Of a stretch of DNA of 64,000 nucleotides, positions 34,274 through 42,085 are shown one piece after another. The position numbers were made by a program, and so were the translations under genes. The DNA is taken from contig NZ_CP044285.1 of the NCBI RefSeq assembly GCF_008728635.1, forward strand, positions 1,240,001 to 1,304,000, read 5' to 3'. The DNA is from Hymenobacter baengnokdamensis (GTDB lineage: Bacteria; Bacteroidota; Bacteroidia; Cytophagales; Hymenobacteraceae). Numbering within the stretch: the first letter of the stretch is position 1; each line of letters begins with the position of its first letter. The notes beneath the pieces were generated by a model, which searched no databases, was not told where the DNA came from, and saw only the letters and a list, made by a program, of their open reading frames with translations.

Positions 34274-34996
34274 TTATTCGTATTCCGGGTCTAACGTCGC
34301 TAAAAAGTCTTCGTTGAGCAAGCCGAAGAAAACCTCTTTTTCCCGCAAGTGTACATGCTCTAACTGCTTAATCAGTGTTGCTAAGCCAGTTGTCGGCGTG
34401 TGCGTCTGCCATACTACATCAACATCAAATAGGGTCTGCCGCTCGCGCTGATTAAAAACTGGTTGCTGGTCAGTTACGGTCAGGTTCACCAGCAAGCCAT
34501 CCGGTGCACGCAAGCTGGTTTGGATGTGCGTTCGTTCCGGTTCAGGTTGTCCAGGTAAGCTTAAAAGCTGAACTCGTAGCTGTTCATTAAATGGCCGCCA
34601 AGGCAACCCGTTGATGTAGCGAACTCCCACCTGCGTGAAATGCTTTATCTGGCCGGTTCCATAGAGTTGTGTCAGCACCCATTGAATCACTTGGCTGTAG
34701 CGCTCCCACCCTAAGTACTGCCCATCAACACTATTAAAGGAAATATGTCCATCACGGATGCGAAGAACCGTTTCTTCCCCCAAAAACATGGACTCTCGCT
34801 GGGTGCGTAGTTGCAATGACTCGTGTGCATTTGGGACAGCTAACGTTTGCGCCTGACCAGGTACATAAGTATAGCGTTGGGTTAAGGCTTGATAAAAAGA
34901 CCCAAATGCTACTTCGGCTGGTAAGTGCGTTTCGAAGTGCACTTCCACGAATGTTTCCAGCAAAAGGTGTGGACTTAGCTTTTTGGGCAACCGCAT
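34274..34996 (-). CDS. TIGR04255-like protein
   Basis: 240 residues. The start LSPHLLLETFVEVHFETHLP, the central YSQVIQWVLTQLYG, and the VGVRYINGL strand fit the TIGR04255 family of sporadically distributed proteins, often seen in small operons on islands. The molecular role is not known. It heads a three-gene minus-strand operon and is divergent from a small ORF and a cysteine protease gene. Confidence 0.65.
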   Translation of the reverse strand: MRLPKKLSPHLLLETFVEVHFETHLPAEVAFGSFYQALTQRYTYVPGQAQTLAVPNAHESLQLRTQRESMFLGEETVLRIRDGHISFNSVDGQYLGWERYSQVIQWVLTQLYGTGQIKHFTQVGVRYINGLPWRPFNEQLRVQLLSLPGQPEPERTHIQTSLRAPDGLLVNLTVTDQQPVFNQRERQTLFDVDVVWQTHTPTTGLATLIKQLEHVHLREKEVFFGLLNEDFLATLDPEYE

Positions 34997-35208
34997 GGTA
35001 TCTGCTGACAGGTTTTTAATATAAGGAACGGCCGCTCCTCTTGTTTTATCCTATGCCATCGCTTAGTAATGAAATGGCAAAACGTAACTTTTTTTGCGAA
35101 AAGTAGCACCGAAAGGTTGTTGTTGTCGTAAGTGTACGCATATTTGCCGAAGGGTTTTAACGCAATAAGTGCGTACCTTTGCACTCCCAAAATCTAACGG
35201 TTTAGCTC

Positions 35209-35382
35209 ATGCAAACAAAGAACAGCTCCCCGAAGACTGCCCTCGTGTTTCGTGATGCACGCCCTGACTTTCAAAGCCAGGCTTATCACGACCGCATCAA
35301 GCAAGTAATGACCGACGTTCGTTCCTTGCAGGAAAAGACAGTTATTGACCGCGACCGGCTCAAAGCCCGTGCTCGCTTCTAG
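35209..35382 (+). CDS. 57-residue protein upstream of the protease gene
   Basis: An ORF of 57 codons, basic and helical (KQVMTDVRSLQEKTVIDRDR), with no recognised family. It has a -7-like TACCTTTG at 35174-35181 and is followed 19 bases later by a strong terminator. Its compact unit and its place before the protease suggest a small regulator, antitoxin-like partner or leader. Confidence 0.5.
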   Translation: MQTKNSSPKTALVFRDARPDFQSQAYHDRIKQVMTDVRSLQEKTVIDRDRLKARARF

Positions 35383-35401
35383 CTTCTACTCACCTTATTA
35401 G

Positions 35402-35437
35402 CAGCGTCCCATTTCTTATGGGGCGCTGTTTTTTTTT
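35402..35437 (+). terminator. Strong intrinsic terminator just before the protease start codon
   Basis: 10-bp stem (35402-35411 with 35419-35428, one G-T pair) followed by nine T. It ends the small-ORF transcript only about 15 bases before the ATG at 35452. The protease can therefore be made only by read-through, or from a promoter inside this short unit, which suggests attenuation. Confidence 0.8.
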
Positions 35438-35451
35438 GCATCCGGTCTTTT

Positions 35452-37077
35452 ATGCTTACTAAGTCTATTGGCTACGAACTACTTCCTTACACAGAAGGTA
35501 ATCTAGCTTACGCCCTTAGCAACGACTATGTGCTACCTTCCGAGGTGCGTAAGAAGCATCACTTCTGCTACTTCTGCGAATATTTTGGCTCTACCAATGA
35601 TGGCTTAGCAGCTCGTACCATCCTCATCGAGCATCCCTACGTCAGCTCCTCTTTTCAAGCTGACTATGCTGATTATTACTCTCGCGGTTTTGCCGACTAC
35701 CCTCGCTATTGCAAGCGAGTGCATTTTTTTAGTCAGGGCTTTGACCAGCCTGCCCTCGAAGCAGCGCTCACCGACCTAAGTCAAGCCGCCTTGTGGCACT
35801 CATACCTCGGGTACATCGTCATCAAACCATTGCCTGCCACTCCTATTGGTGCTACCTTGCTCAAGCCTTATGGCAACGGGCTAGCCAAGTTCCGGAACTA
35901 CCCAGTACAACGGCTATACAAACTTAATCTACTAGGTAAGCAACTGAGTGTCGAGACATTAGCTTTTCAAGAGCAAGATGTTAATGTAAGTGCCTGTGCG
36001 ACAACAGCACTGTGGATGGCATTTCATAAAACAGCTTCCCTTTTTCAAACTCCTCTACCCTCACCTTATCAGATTACTGCCTCTACGGGCAACCTGTTTA
36101 ATAGCACTGGCCGAGTATTTCCGAATAAAGGCCTTGATTTATATCAGGTAGGGAAAGCTATTGAGTCCGTAGGGTTAGTGTCCGAGTTGCGGCTTTATCA
36201 GCCTCCATCAGAACTACACGCGCGGGCATTGAAGCAGATTCAAAGCTTACCAGCTGAGCAGCAGCCCGACCCCTCGAGGTGGCCCGAGTTGTGCAGGCAA
36301 GCGGCTGAGTCCCAAATGCAGGAAGCAAAGGGCCTTATCCATGCATATCTGCGCATGGGCTTACCTATTCTTTTGTTCATTCAGTTAGAGAATTTGGGCG
36401 GTCACCTCGTCACCATTACTGGCTATCGTGAGGCCGAGGCTGTTCCACTCCGGTCAATCAATATCTCGTTACTTTCTGACCGTATTGAACGCCTCTATGT
36501 TCATGATGACCAGATTGGCCCGTTCGCTCGCGTCGGATTCACACATGATGGTCGTCTAGAAACGGCGTGGCCAACTGGAAGCGATTGGCAGAATTGCAAA
36601 AAAGCTGTACTTGATGCCGTTTCAGTGCCAATCATTCCAGACATCCGCATTGAATATGAACAGGTTTACGAAAAAGTGGCCCTTTTTGACCAAGCGCTTC
36701 ATGACTTCATACCCGAAGGTGAAGACCTTCTGTGGGATATACATCTGAGCTACAGCAATACATACAAAGAGGAACTTCGTAAACAAAGGCATAGTAACTA
36801 TTCTCACCTTAATAGGCTCCTCAAAACCCTGCTACCAAAGTACATATGGGTTGCCCGCGCTTCATTGGGTGACAGTATTTTATTAGAGATGGTATTTGAT
36901 GCAACTGACTTACACACTGGTTTCTATTGTCAGCTAATCAACGTATTTGGTCCACTGCGGGGCTTTCTACACAACTTACTTGAAGACCCTACTAGACAGG
37001 CTGATTTTGAAGCTGCTCCAAGCTTTGACCCTCGTTATTTACCGTTGTTATTGAGAGACCTGGACCTAATGCATTAA
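35452..37077 (+). CDS. Papain-like cysteine protease (C39-like), unknown role
   Basis: 541 residues. The middle part carries a likely triad: Cys182 in NVSACATTALWMAF, His318 in LGGHLVTITGY and Asp352/353 in VHDDQIGPFARV. The Cys-helix, His-strand and Asp order is that of papain/C39-like peptidases. Residues 1-150 and 400-541 are unassigned, and there is no signal peptide. It lies between a TIGR04255 operon and an RT gene, so a defence or toxin role is possible. The base composition is more AT-rich than its neighbours, a sign of transfer. Confidence 0.6.
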   Translation: MLTKSIGYELLPYTEGNLAYALSNDYVLPSEVRKKHHFCYFCEYFGSTNDGLAARTILIEHPYVSSSFQADYADYYSRGFADYPRYCKRVHFFSQGFDQPALEAALTDLSQAALWHSYLGYIVIKPLPATPIGATLLKPYGNGLAKFRNYPVQRLYKLNLLGKQLSVETLAFQEQDVNVSACATTALWMAFHKTASLFQTPLPSPYQITASTGNLFNSTGRVFPNKGLDLYQVGKAIESVGLVSELRLYQPPSELHARALKQIQSLPAEQQPDPSRWPELCRQAAESQMQEAKGLIHAYLRMGLPILLFIQLENLGGHLVTITGYREAEAVPLRSINISLLSDRIERLYVHDDQIGPFARVGFTHDGRLETAWPTGSDWQNCKKAVLDAVSVPIIPDIRIEYEQVYEKVALFDQALHDFIPEGEDLLWDIHLSYSNTYKEELRKQRHSNYSHLNRLLKTLLPKYIWVARASLGDSILLEMVFDATDLHTGFYCQLINVFGPLRGFLHNLLEDPTRQADFEAAPSFDPRYLPLLLRDLDLMH

Positions 37078-37089
37078 GAATCAACAAGC

Positions 37090-37146
37090 AAAGCAACGAG
37101 ACTAACTGGCCGGGCGTGATGCTCGACCAGTTAGTCTCGTTGCTTT
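37090..37146 (+). terminator. Terminator after the protease gene
   Basis: A perfect 20-bp stem (37090-37109 with 37127-37146) with a 17-base loop and T-rich 3' side. Confidence 0.75.
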
Positions 37147-37254
37147 GGTATGGTAGTACAACTGGCATCCGACGGCCGCTGCTACCCCACTGAACTCCCA
37201 GCCTCGCACACCGATTACTAGGCGCCGCCCCAACCGGCTCTACATTTAACCCCG

Positions 37255-37524
37255 ATGCGCCTGTTTTCTTGGTGGCTCGCCTGCCTCTCGTGCCTCAATG
37301 CCCAACTCCAGGACGTAGCTCAGGTCAACAGCCAGTAGAACTTCGCGTTCGCGTTCCGCAAGATATTTGAGAGCTTCTTCGTAGAGCGCCTAGAAGGCAA
37401 CGAGGAGGTATTCTCCCGCGTGTTCGGCGATGCCGAACTGCGCTGGGCGGCTGAGCAGTATTTATCGGGCGAGGTCTACCGGCGCATTATGGAGCGGGTA
37501 GATACTTTGCAAGCGCCAGATTAA
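37255..37524 (+). pseudogene. hsdR: Relic of a type I restriction subunit (HsdR C-terminus)
   Basis: In frame with the stop at 37522-37524, the text after an internal stop (37336) reads NFAFAFRKIFESFFVERLEG and NEEVFSRVFGDAELRWAAEQ. This resembles the last part of HsdR, which ends with NF-x-F-x-F, an N-E-x-I/V-F segment and a VYRRI-like helix. No N-terminal helicase or nuclease and no hsdM or hsdS are present. It is a leftover of an earlier defence system at this site. Confidence 0.5.
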
Positions 37525-37565
37525 CAGATTGTCTATTAATCAATACTTTCCAAGTAATTTGTAGT

Positions 37566-38993
37566 TTAATTAAATCCTACACGTCGGTGACCAGCACCTC
37601 CAAGAACGCCGCTACTTCGGCGGGTACGGTGCCTTGCTTCTTCTTCTTGGATTACCTGATGTACCCGCTCAACACTCCCACTACATTGCCGCTTCAATGC
37701 TTCGGACTTCGTCACTTTGTAGGCTCCTTGTGCATAAGTAATGAAGTTGGATTCGCCTAGGTGTGTGAAACGCTCATAGAGCTTACGCTTATAGACCTTG
37801 CCTCCATTTTTTCCGCCGGGTCCTTTTGCTTTCCTGACAGCCTTTCGAACTCCACGTCGCATACGCTGGTGATAACGAGCTAAACTTGAGGCTCGTATCC
37901 GAATGTCTTTTCCACAGTACTCTAGCCCTAGGTACTGTAATGGAAGGAAGTCACATTTTTCATCTCGGCACTCTAGTTCACCTGCGAAGGTCGTGGTGAA
38001 AAAGCGCCGTTCTGTTTTTCCTTCGTTTAGTTCTAAGTCTAGTTTGGTCAATTCTGCCCGCACCAGCGCCTCGGCTGTGTGCTCAGTGCCGATAGGCAAA
38101 ACCAACAGCAGGTCATCGCAGTAGCGTCTATAAATACCGTGATTGGCCTTGGCGAACTTTTGCAGCACCATATCGGCCTGCATCATGTAGAGATTGGAGA
38201 GCACTGCACTTAGCGGTGCGCCTTGAGGGATGCCTTTTTTAGCGTCGTTGGTTTCTTGCAGAGGCAGCAACTGCTTACGAAACTGCTTTGGGTACACTAG
38301 ACGCTTTCTCTTCTTACAACGTTTGAACTCTTCCCCCAGCACTGCCTTTAGTTGGTCCACTTGGATGAACCGAAAGCGCGTCATGGCCTTGAAAATGGTG
38401 TAATGGTCACGAGGAAGCTCTGGCTTTATCAGCAAATCCAGCCAAGCATCTTTCAGAATACGATGGTTGAGTGTATCAAAAAACTTAGTCACATCGAACG
38501 CAAGGGCAACACAGCAAGGCTGCGCTGCAACATAGTCGAATACCTCTTTGGCAAAGTGCAGATTATTACGGCCCTTGCTCCCGCGATAGGCTAATACACA
38601 TTCATCCAGTCCTGCTTCCTGCAATCGAGTTTCTAGTAAGTCTTCTAACTGAAACCCATACCAAGAATAGAAAAGTGCATCGTGGTGAGATGCATAGCAA
38701 ATCTCGCGTGGTTTCGGCGGCGCTGGACGACGCACCCCATCATCGCCTTTTTTATACCGTTTACGCAACTTCACCATCTTCAAAAATGGGTAGAACGCTC
38801 GTTTCCTCACATGCTCTGGGTCGAGCAGGAAGGGTTTCCATTCGTCTAGTTCATCTTTGGAAATAGCAAAGTCAAAGTGCAGGTATTGCTTACCCGAAGA
38901 GGATGGCTCTACTTTGGGAGAGTATAATGCTTGATTTCGCTGCCGGTGAAGGAGTTGCTTTTCCCACCGTACAAAGAGTGCATCATCTGCCAT
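37566..38993 (-). CDS. Reverse transcriptase, DRT/UG-like stand-alone type
   Basis: 475 residues. The RT core has VALAFDVTKFFDTLNH with D167 (motif A), KGIPQGAPLSAVLSNLYM (motif B'-like, 253-270) and RRYCDDLLLVLP with the YCDD catalytic pair (291-294). There is no maturase X or HNH endonuclease domain, and no group II intron structure is seen. PREICYASHHDALFY and LPRDHYTIFKAMT resemble defence-associated RTs of the UG groups. The upstream 490 bp are non-coding, as in DRT systems that use a template RNA. The assignment to a subgroup is not certain. Confidence 0.78.
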   Translation of the reverse strand: MADDALFVRWEKQLLHRQRNQALYSPKVEPSSSGKQYLHFDFAISKDELDEWKPFLLDPEHVRKRAFYPFLKMVKLRKRYKKGDDGVRRPAPPKPREICYASHHDALFYSWYGFQLEDLLETRLQEAGLDECVLAYRGSKGRNNLHFAKEVFDYVAAQPCCVALAFDVTKFFDTLNHRILKDAWLDLLIKPELPRDHYTIFKAMTRFRFIQVDQLKAVLGEEFKRCKKRKRLVYPKQFRKQLLPLQETNDAKKGIPQGAPLSAVLSNLYMMQADMVLQKFAKANHGIYRRYCDDLLLVLPIGTEHTAEALVRAELTKLDLELNEGKTERRFFTTTFAGELECRDEKCDFLPLQYLGLEYCGKDIRIRASSLARYHQRMRRGVRKAVRKAKGPGGKNGGKVYKRKLYERFTHLGESNFITYAQGAYKVTKSEALKRQCSGSVERVHQVIQEEEARHRTRRSSGVLGGAGHRRVGFN

Positions 38994-39409
38994 AATTGCA
39001 CAGTGGGAAATACAAGCATTAAATCATAGGCTGAGGCGGAGATAGGCCACTCGCATTGCCCCAGCACACATTCTATTGTCTTGGGAAAGATGACTCTCGC
39101 CCATGCCTTCTGATAACGTATTCAAGACATGCAACCAGTCCTTCAGCAAATCGCCGAACTAGGCACAGTCCTTCATCTCATGCTCACCGTGGTTAGGTTC
39201 GCGACGCAGGCGGTATGCGCATACCGCCGGTGTTGCGGAACTAAACATGGGGCCAAAACTTAGTGCCACCTGCCCCAATCGGCAGGGTATGGCAAATGTA
39301 GTATAGAACTCAGAAAAATGATGCTCGGGTGAGTGTGGAACGAGACTAAGTCTAACACAGGCACAATCAGCCTTGAAATTAATCAGAAGCCGTAGGGCAC
39401 TATGATGAC
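38994..39409 (-). ncRNA. Possible template or guide RNA region upstream of the RT gene
   Basis: About 415 bp between the RT start and the right-end repeats without a credible gene. It has a perfect 20-nt self-complementary hairpin at 39209-39228 and extra pairing around it (TTAGGTTC near 39193 with GAACTAA near 39238). A stop-free minus-strand frame of 96 codons (39449-39159) crosses it. In DRT2-type systems the RT copies such an upstream RNA, so this is a candidate only. Confidence 0.35.
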
Positions 39410-39411
39410 CT

Positions 39412-39432
39412 GTGTAAACCACCGTGTAAACC
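39412..39432. promoter_or_regulatory. Putative recombinase arm sites at the right end
   Basis: GTGTAAACC at 39412-39420 and 39424-39432, with the same three-base gap as the pair at 2824-2844. They are 50 bp from the right core repeat. Confidence 0.55.
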
Positions 39433-39439
39433 AAAAGCA

Positions 39440-39475
39440 AAACAGCCACTCAGTATCGCTACTAAGTGGCTGTTT
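39440..39475 (-). terminator. Element-borne terminator for tRNA-Val
   Basis: 39440-39450 pairs with 39465-39475, and the hairpin and flanks closely resemble 2620-2655. It is inside the element, so the element carries a replacement terminator together with the tRNA 3' end. Confidence 0.65.
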
Positions 39476-39482
39476 CTCAATT

Positions 39483-39530
39483 GTGGGAGATACTGGGTTC
39501 GAACCAGTGACCCTCTGCTTGTAAGGCAGA
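39483..39530. repeat. attR-like 48-bp direct repeat
   Basis: Identical to 2662-2709. This copy is the 3' part of the intact tRNA-Val gene, showing that the insertion left the tRNA functional. Confidence 0.9.
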
Positions 39531-39558
39531 TGCTCTGAACCAGCTGAGCTAATCTCCC
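39484..39558 (-). tRNA. tRNA-Val(TAC)
   Basis: On the minus strand it starts GGGAGATTAGCTCAGCTGG. It has a D arm, an anticodon loop CTTACAA (anticodon TAC), a T arm GGTTCGAACC and an acceptor that pairs GGGAGAT with ATCTCCC. The discriminator is A and CCA is not encoded. It is the integration target of the element. Confidence 0.95.
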
Positions 39559-39583
39559 GAGTGGTTGTGCCCGTTTGGGAGTA

Positions 39584-39615
39584 CAAAGATGGGGGACTTT
39601 TTTGGATTGACCAAA
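39584..39615 (-). promoter_or_regulatory. Promoter of tRNA-Val
   Basis: On the minus strand TTTG (39615-39612) and CATCTTTG (39591-39584) are 20 bases apart. They match the Bacteroidota -33/-7 pattern and lie 26 bases before the tRNA 5' end. Confidence 0.65.
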
Positions 39616-39820
39616 CCCGGCGCTAAAAAAAGTGGGCAGTCAGGCTAGCTGGATGGGGTAAAAAATTAGCAATCAGCCATAAAAAAAATAAAAAATGCGC
39701 TGGTATGGTTCAGCAGCCCAGGTTCGGCAACGCTACGGGCGCGTAGCCGTTAGCAGGGCCGGGCTTCTGCCGACAGGGAGAAGCTTTCTTTCATCTTTTA
39801 CCACTCAATTCTTTTCTTTC

Positions 39821-40690
39821 ATGGAAACGCAGCTGCTGCAAAACTATTCGGAGCCTGAAAAAACGGCTTACCTCTCGGCTATTGCTTCGCTGGCTACGGC
39901 CGACCGCCAGGCCACTTCTACCCAGATAGAGTTTTTGCAGCATCTGACCCAGCAGGCCGGCTTATCGGCCGGCTCGGCTCAGCAGGTGCTTCAGGCCGCA
40001 CAAGACCCCAATAACCAGACGGTGCAGCAGAGCCTCGACCAGCTTAAGAGCAGCGACCTGCGCTACTCTCTCGTAACCGACCTCATCAGCTTTGCCCGCG
40101 TCGATGGCACCTACTCGCCCGGTGAAGAAGAGATGGTGGGCAAAATGGCGGCTTATCTGGGCGTAAACCCCGACCAGAAGCAGGCCCTCGAAAACGTAGT
40201 AGACCAGGCCGCCAGCGTGCCGCACGACCCCCAGGACCCCAGCAAGCAGGGCTTCCTAAGCGGCCTCGGCGACAAGCTGAGCAGCGTAGGCATTCCCAAA
40301 AATGCGCTGATGGCTGGCCTGCTCGGCGTGGTGGCCCCTATGGTCATTTCGCGGGTAATTGGCGGCGGGGGCACCAGCCAGGGCCAGCCGAGCGGCACCC
40401 TGGGCGGCCTGCTGGGCGGCGCAATGGGCAACCTGGGGGGCCAAGGCTCGCTGGGCGGCATGTTGGGCGGCCTGCTCGGCGGCGGGATGCTGGGCGGCCT
40501 GTTTGGCGGCGGCAACAGCCAGGCCAGCCAATACCCGCAGCAGGGTTCGATGGGCGGCGGCCTCGGCTCCATTATGTCGGTGCTGGGCGGCCTGGGCGGG
40601 CAGCCCAACTCGCAGCCCGCCAGCGCGGGTGGCGGCGGCATCATGGGTAGTGGCCTCGGTGGGCTGCTCGGCGGCCTGTTTGGCCGCTAA
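39821..40690 (+). CDS. TerB-like protein with Gly-rich tail
   Basis: About 289 residues from the ATG at 39821; the frame is open from 39695 but the extension is basic and unlikely. Residues 1-130 are helical and resemble TerB-like domains (LATADRQATSTQIEFLQHL and ISFARVDGTYSPGEEEMVGK with acidic repeats). Residues 190-289 are Gly/Leu/Met-rich repeats of the GGLLGG type. Its function is unknown. It is the first chromosomal gene after the element. Confidence 0.6.
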   Translation: METQLLQNYSEPEKTAYLSAIASLATADRQATSTQIEFLQHLTQQAGLSAGSAQQVLQAAQDPNNQTVQQSLDQLKSSDLRYSLVTDLISFARVDGTYSPGEEEMVGKMAAYLGVNPDQKQALENVVDQAASVPHDPQDPSKQGFLSGLGDKLSSVGIPKNALMAGLLGVVAPMVISRVIGGGGTSQGQPSGTLGGLLGGAMGNLGGQGSLGGMLGGLLGGGMLGGLFGGGNSQASQYPQQGSMGGGLGSIMSVLGGLGGQPNSQPASAGGGGIMGSGLGGLLGGLFGR

Positions 40691-40702
40691 GCTGGCCTGA
40701 CG

Positions 40703-40764
40703 ACAATCAAGAAGCTGCGCAAAATATAGAATTAATTATATATTTTGCGCGGCTTCTTGATTGT
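40703..40764. terminator. Bidirectional terminator, 26-bp stem
   Basis: 40703-40728 pairs with 40739-40764 with one G-T pair, between the convergent TerB-like and ribD genes. Confidence 0.85.
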
Positions 40765-40804
40765 GGCTGGTAATTTGAGGCAGCCCAGTGCAAATGATTA
40801 TTCT

Positions 40805-41866
40805 TTAGTTATTTACGTAGATAAACAAGTCATCGGGACCTACTTTCTCGCGGCTGTGCCAGCCGCGCAGGCCCATACGCGGGGCCGCTACCCCGCGCTC
40901 GAGTCGTTTCGGGCTGCGGAAGATGCGGATTTCGTCCCACACGTTACTGTTGAGCAGGGCCGTAAGCACGGTCGGGCCGCCTTCGACCAGCACCGACTGA
41001 ATAGCGCGGGCGTGCAGGTCGGCCAGCACGGCGGGCAGCAGGTCGGGCGAGGGCGCCTCGCCAGCAGCGGCAAAGGGCAGCGTTACGTAGTCGAGGTTAG
41101 GCGTGCCGGAGCGGGTACGATGCGTGTAGATGAGGGTGGGCTGAGAGCCGTCGAGCACATGGTGGGTGGGGGGCAGCGCCAGGTTTTTATCAAGTACAAT
41201 GCGCGTGGGCTGGGGGCCGGGCCACTCACGGGCGCTTAGGTGGGGGTTGTCGTGCAGGGCGGTACGGGTGCCCACCAGAATAGCGGCCTCGTCGGTGCGC
41301 CATTTATGCGTCAGCAGCTGGGCCTGGGGGCCGCTTAGCTGCACTTGCTGGAAGTGGGGTCCCGCCAAAAAGCCATCGGCCGACTCGGCCCATTTCAGTA
41401 CCAGGTAAGGGCGCTTTTTCTCCTGGAATGTAAAGAAGCGCCGATTGAGCTGGCGGCCAGCCTCGGCCAGCAGGCCGGTGCTCACGCGCACGCCGGCGGC
41501 GCGGAGCTTGTCGAGGCCCCGACCGGCCACCAGGGGGTTGGGGTCGTCGTTGCAGACAATAACCTCGGGCACGCCTTTGGCGATGAGCAGGTCGGCACAG
41601 GGGGGCGTTTTGCCGTGGTGCGCGCAGGGCTCCAGGGTCACAAATACCCGGCTTTGGCGCAGCAGCGCCTGGTCGGCCACGCTGGCCAGCGCATTTACCT
41701 CGGCATGGGGGCCGCCGTACTGCTGGTGAAAGCCTTCGCCCAGAATAGTAGTATCCGGGCCTACTACTACGCAGCCCACCATCGGGTTGGGGCGCGTGTA
41801 GCCGAGGCCAAGCGCCGCCAGGTCGAGGGCGCGGCGCATAAAAAGCGAGTCATCGGGCACAGGCAT
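40805..41866 (-). CDS. ribD: Riboflavin synthesis deaminase/reductase RibD
   Basis: 353 residues. The N-terminal deaminase has HAEVNAL and PCAHHGKTPPC for zinc. The C-terminal reductase has LKWAESADGFLAG and VLVEGGPTVLTALL. It does the second and third steps from GTP to riboflavin. Both domains are full length. Confidence 0.93.
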   Translation of the reverse strand: MPVPDDSLFMRRALDLAALGLGYTRPNPMVGCVVVGPDTTILGEGFHQQYGGPHAEVNALASVADQALLRQSRVFVTLEPCAHHGKTPPCADLLIAKGVPEVIVCNDDPNPLVAGRGLDKLRAAGVRVSTGLLAEAGRQLNRRFFTFQEKKRPYLVLKWAESADGFLAGPHFQQVQLSGPQAQLLTHKWRTDEAAILVGTRTALHDNPHLSAREWPGPQPTRIVLDKNLALPPTHHVLDGSQPTLIYTHRTRSGTPNLDYVTLPFAAAGEAPSPDLLPAVLADLHARAIQSVLVEGGPTVLTALLNSNVWDEIRIFRSPKRLERGVAAPRMGLRGWHSREKVGPDDLFIYVNN

Positions 41867-42085
41867 AAGGCAGGGGCAGAGCGGGTTGCTGGCGTAAAGC
41901 TATTCGCCGGCCGCCCGTTGTTCGCTATTCGGCGGTTGTTATTCGTTGCTCGGGGTAGATAAGAAGTTGACTAACAAAGTAAAGTAGCCAGCGCACAGTA
42001 AGCAGCTGGCGATGAGCAACAACTACCGGGCAGTGCCGGCGGCTTGGCAGTCTCTCGCTACCGGGCCGCCATCTTTGCAGCTGCC

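Larger units (their letters stand above)
2662..39530. mobile_element. Integrated element at tRNA-Val(TAC), about 36.8 kb
   Basis: The element is bounded by the 48-bp direct repeats 2662-2709 and 39483-39530. The integrase is beside the left end and GTGTAAACC repeat pairs occur just inside both ends. Between the repeats are an excisionase-like HTH gene, a polymerase-like gene, a complete arsenic cluster and a run of defence-like genes, all typical cargo. No conjugation genes (relaxase, coupling protein, Tra/VirB) and no phage structural genes are visible. It is therefore better called a genomic island or integrative mobilizable-like element than an ICE or a prophage. Confidence 0.85.

Noticed and set aside
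39159..39449. A 96-codon minus-strand ORF upstream of the RT gene as a protein gene
   Set aside because: It overlaps the right-end repeats and terminator hairpin and has no protein-like pattern; kept only as a note on the possible RNA region.
2662..39530. A prophage or a conjugative element
   Set aside because: No capsid, tail, terminase, relaxase, coupling protein or type IV secretion genes are visible.
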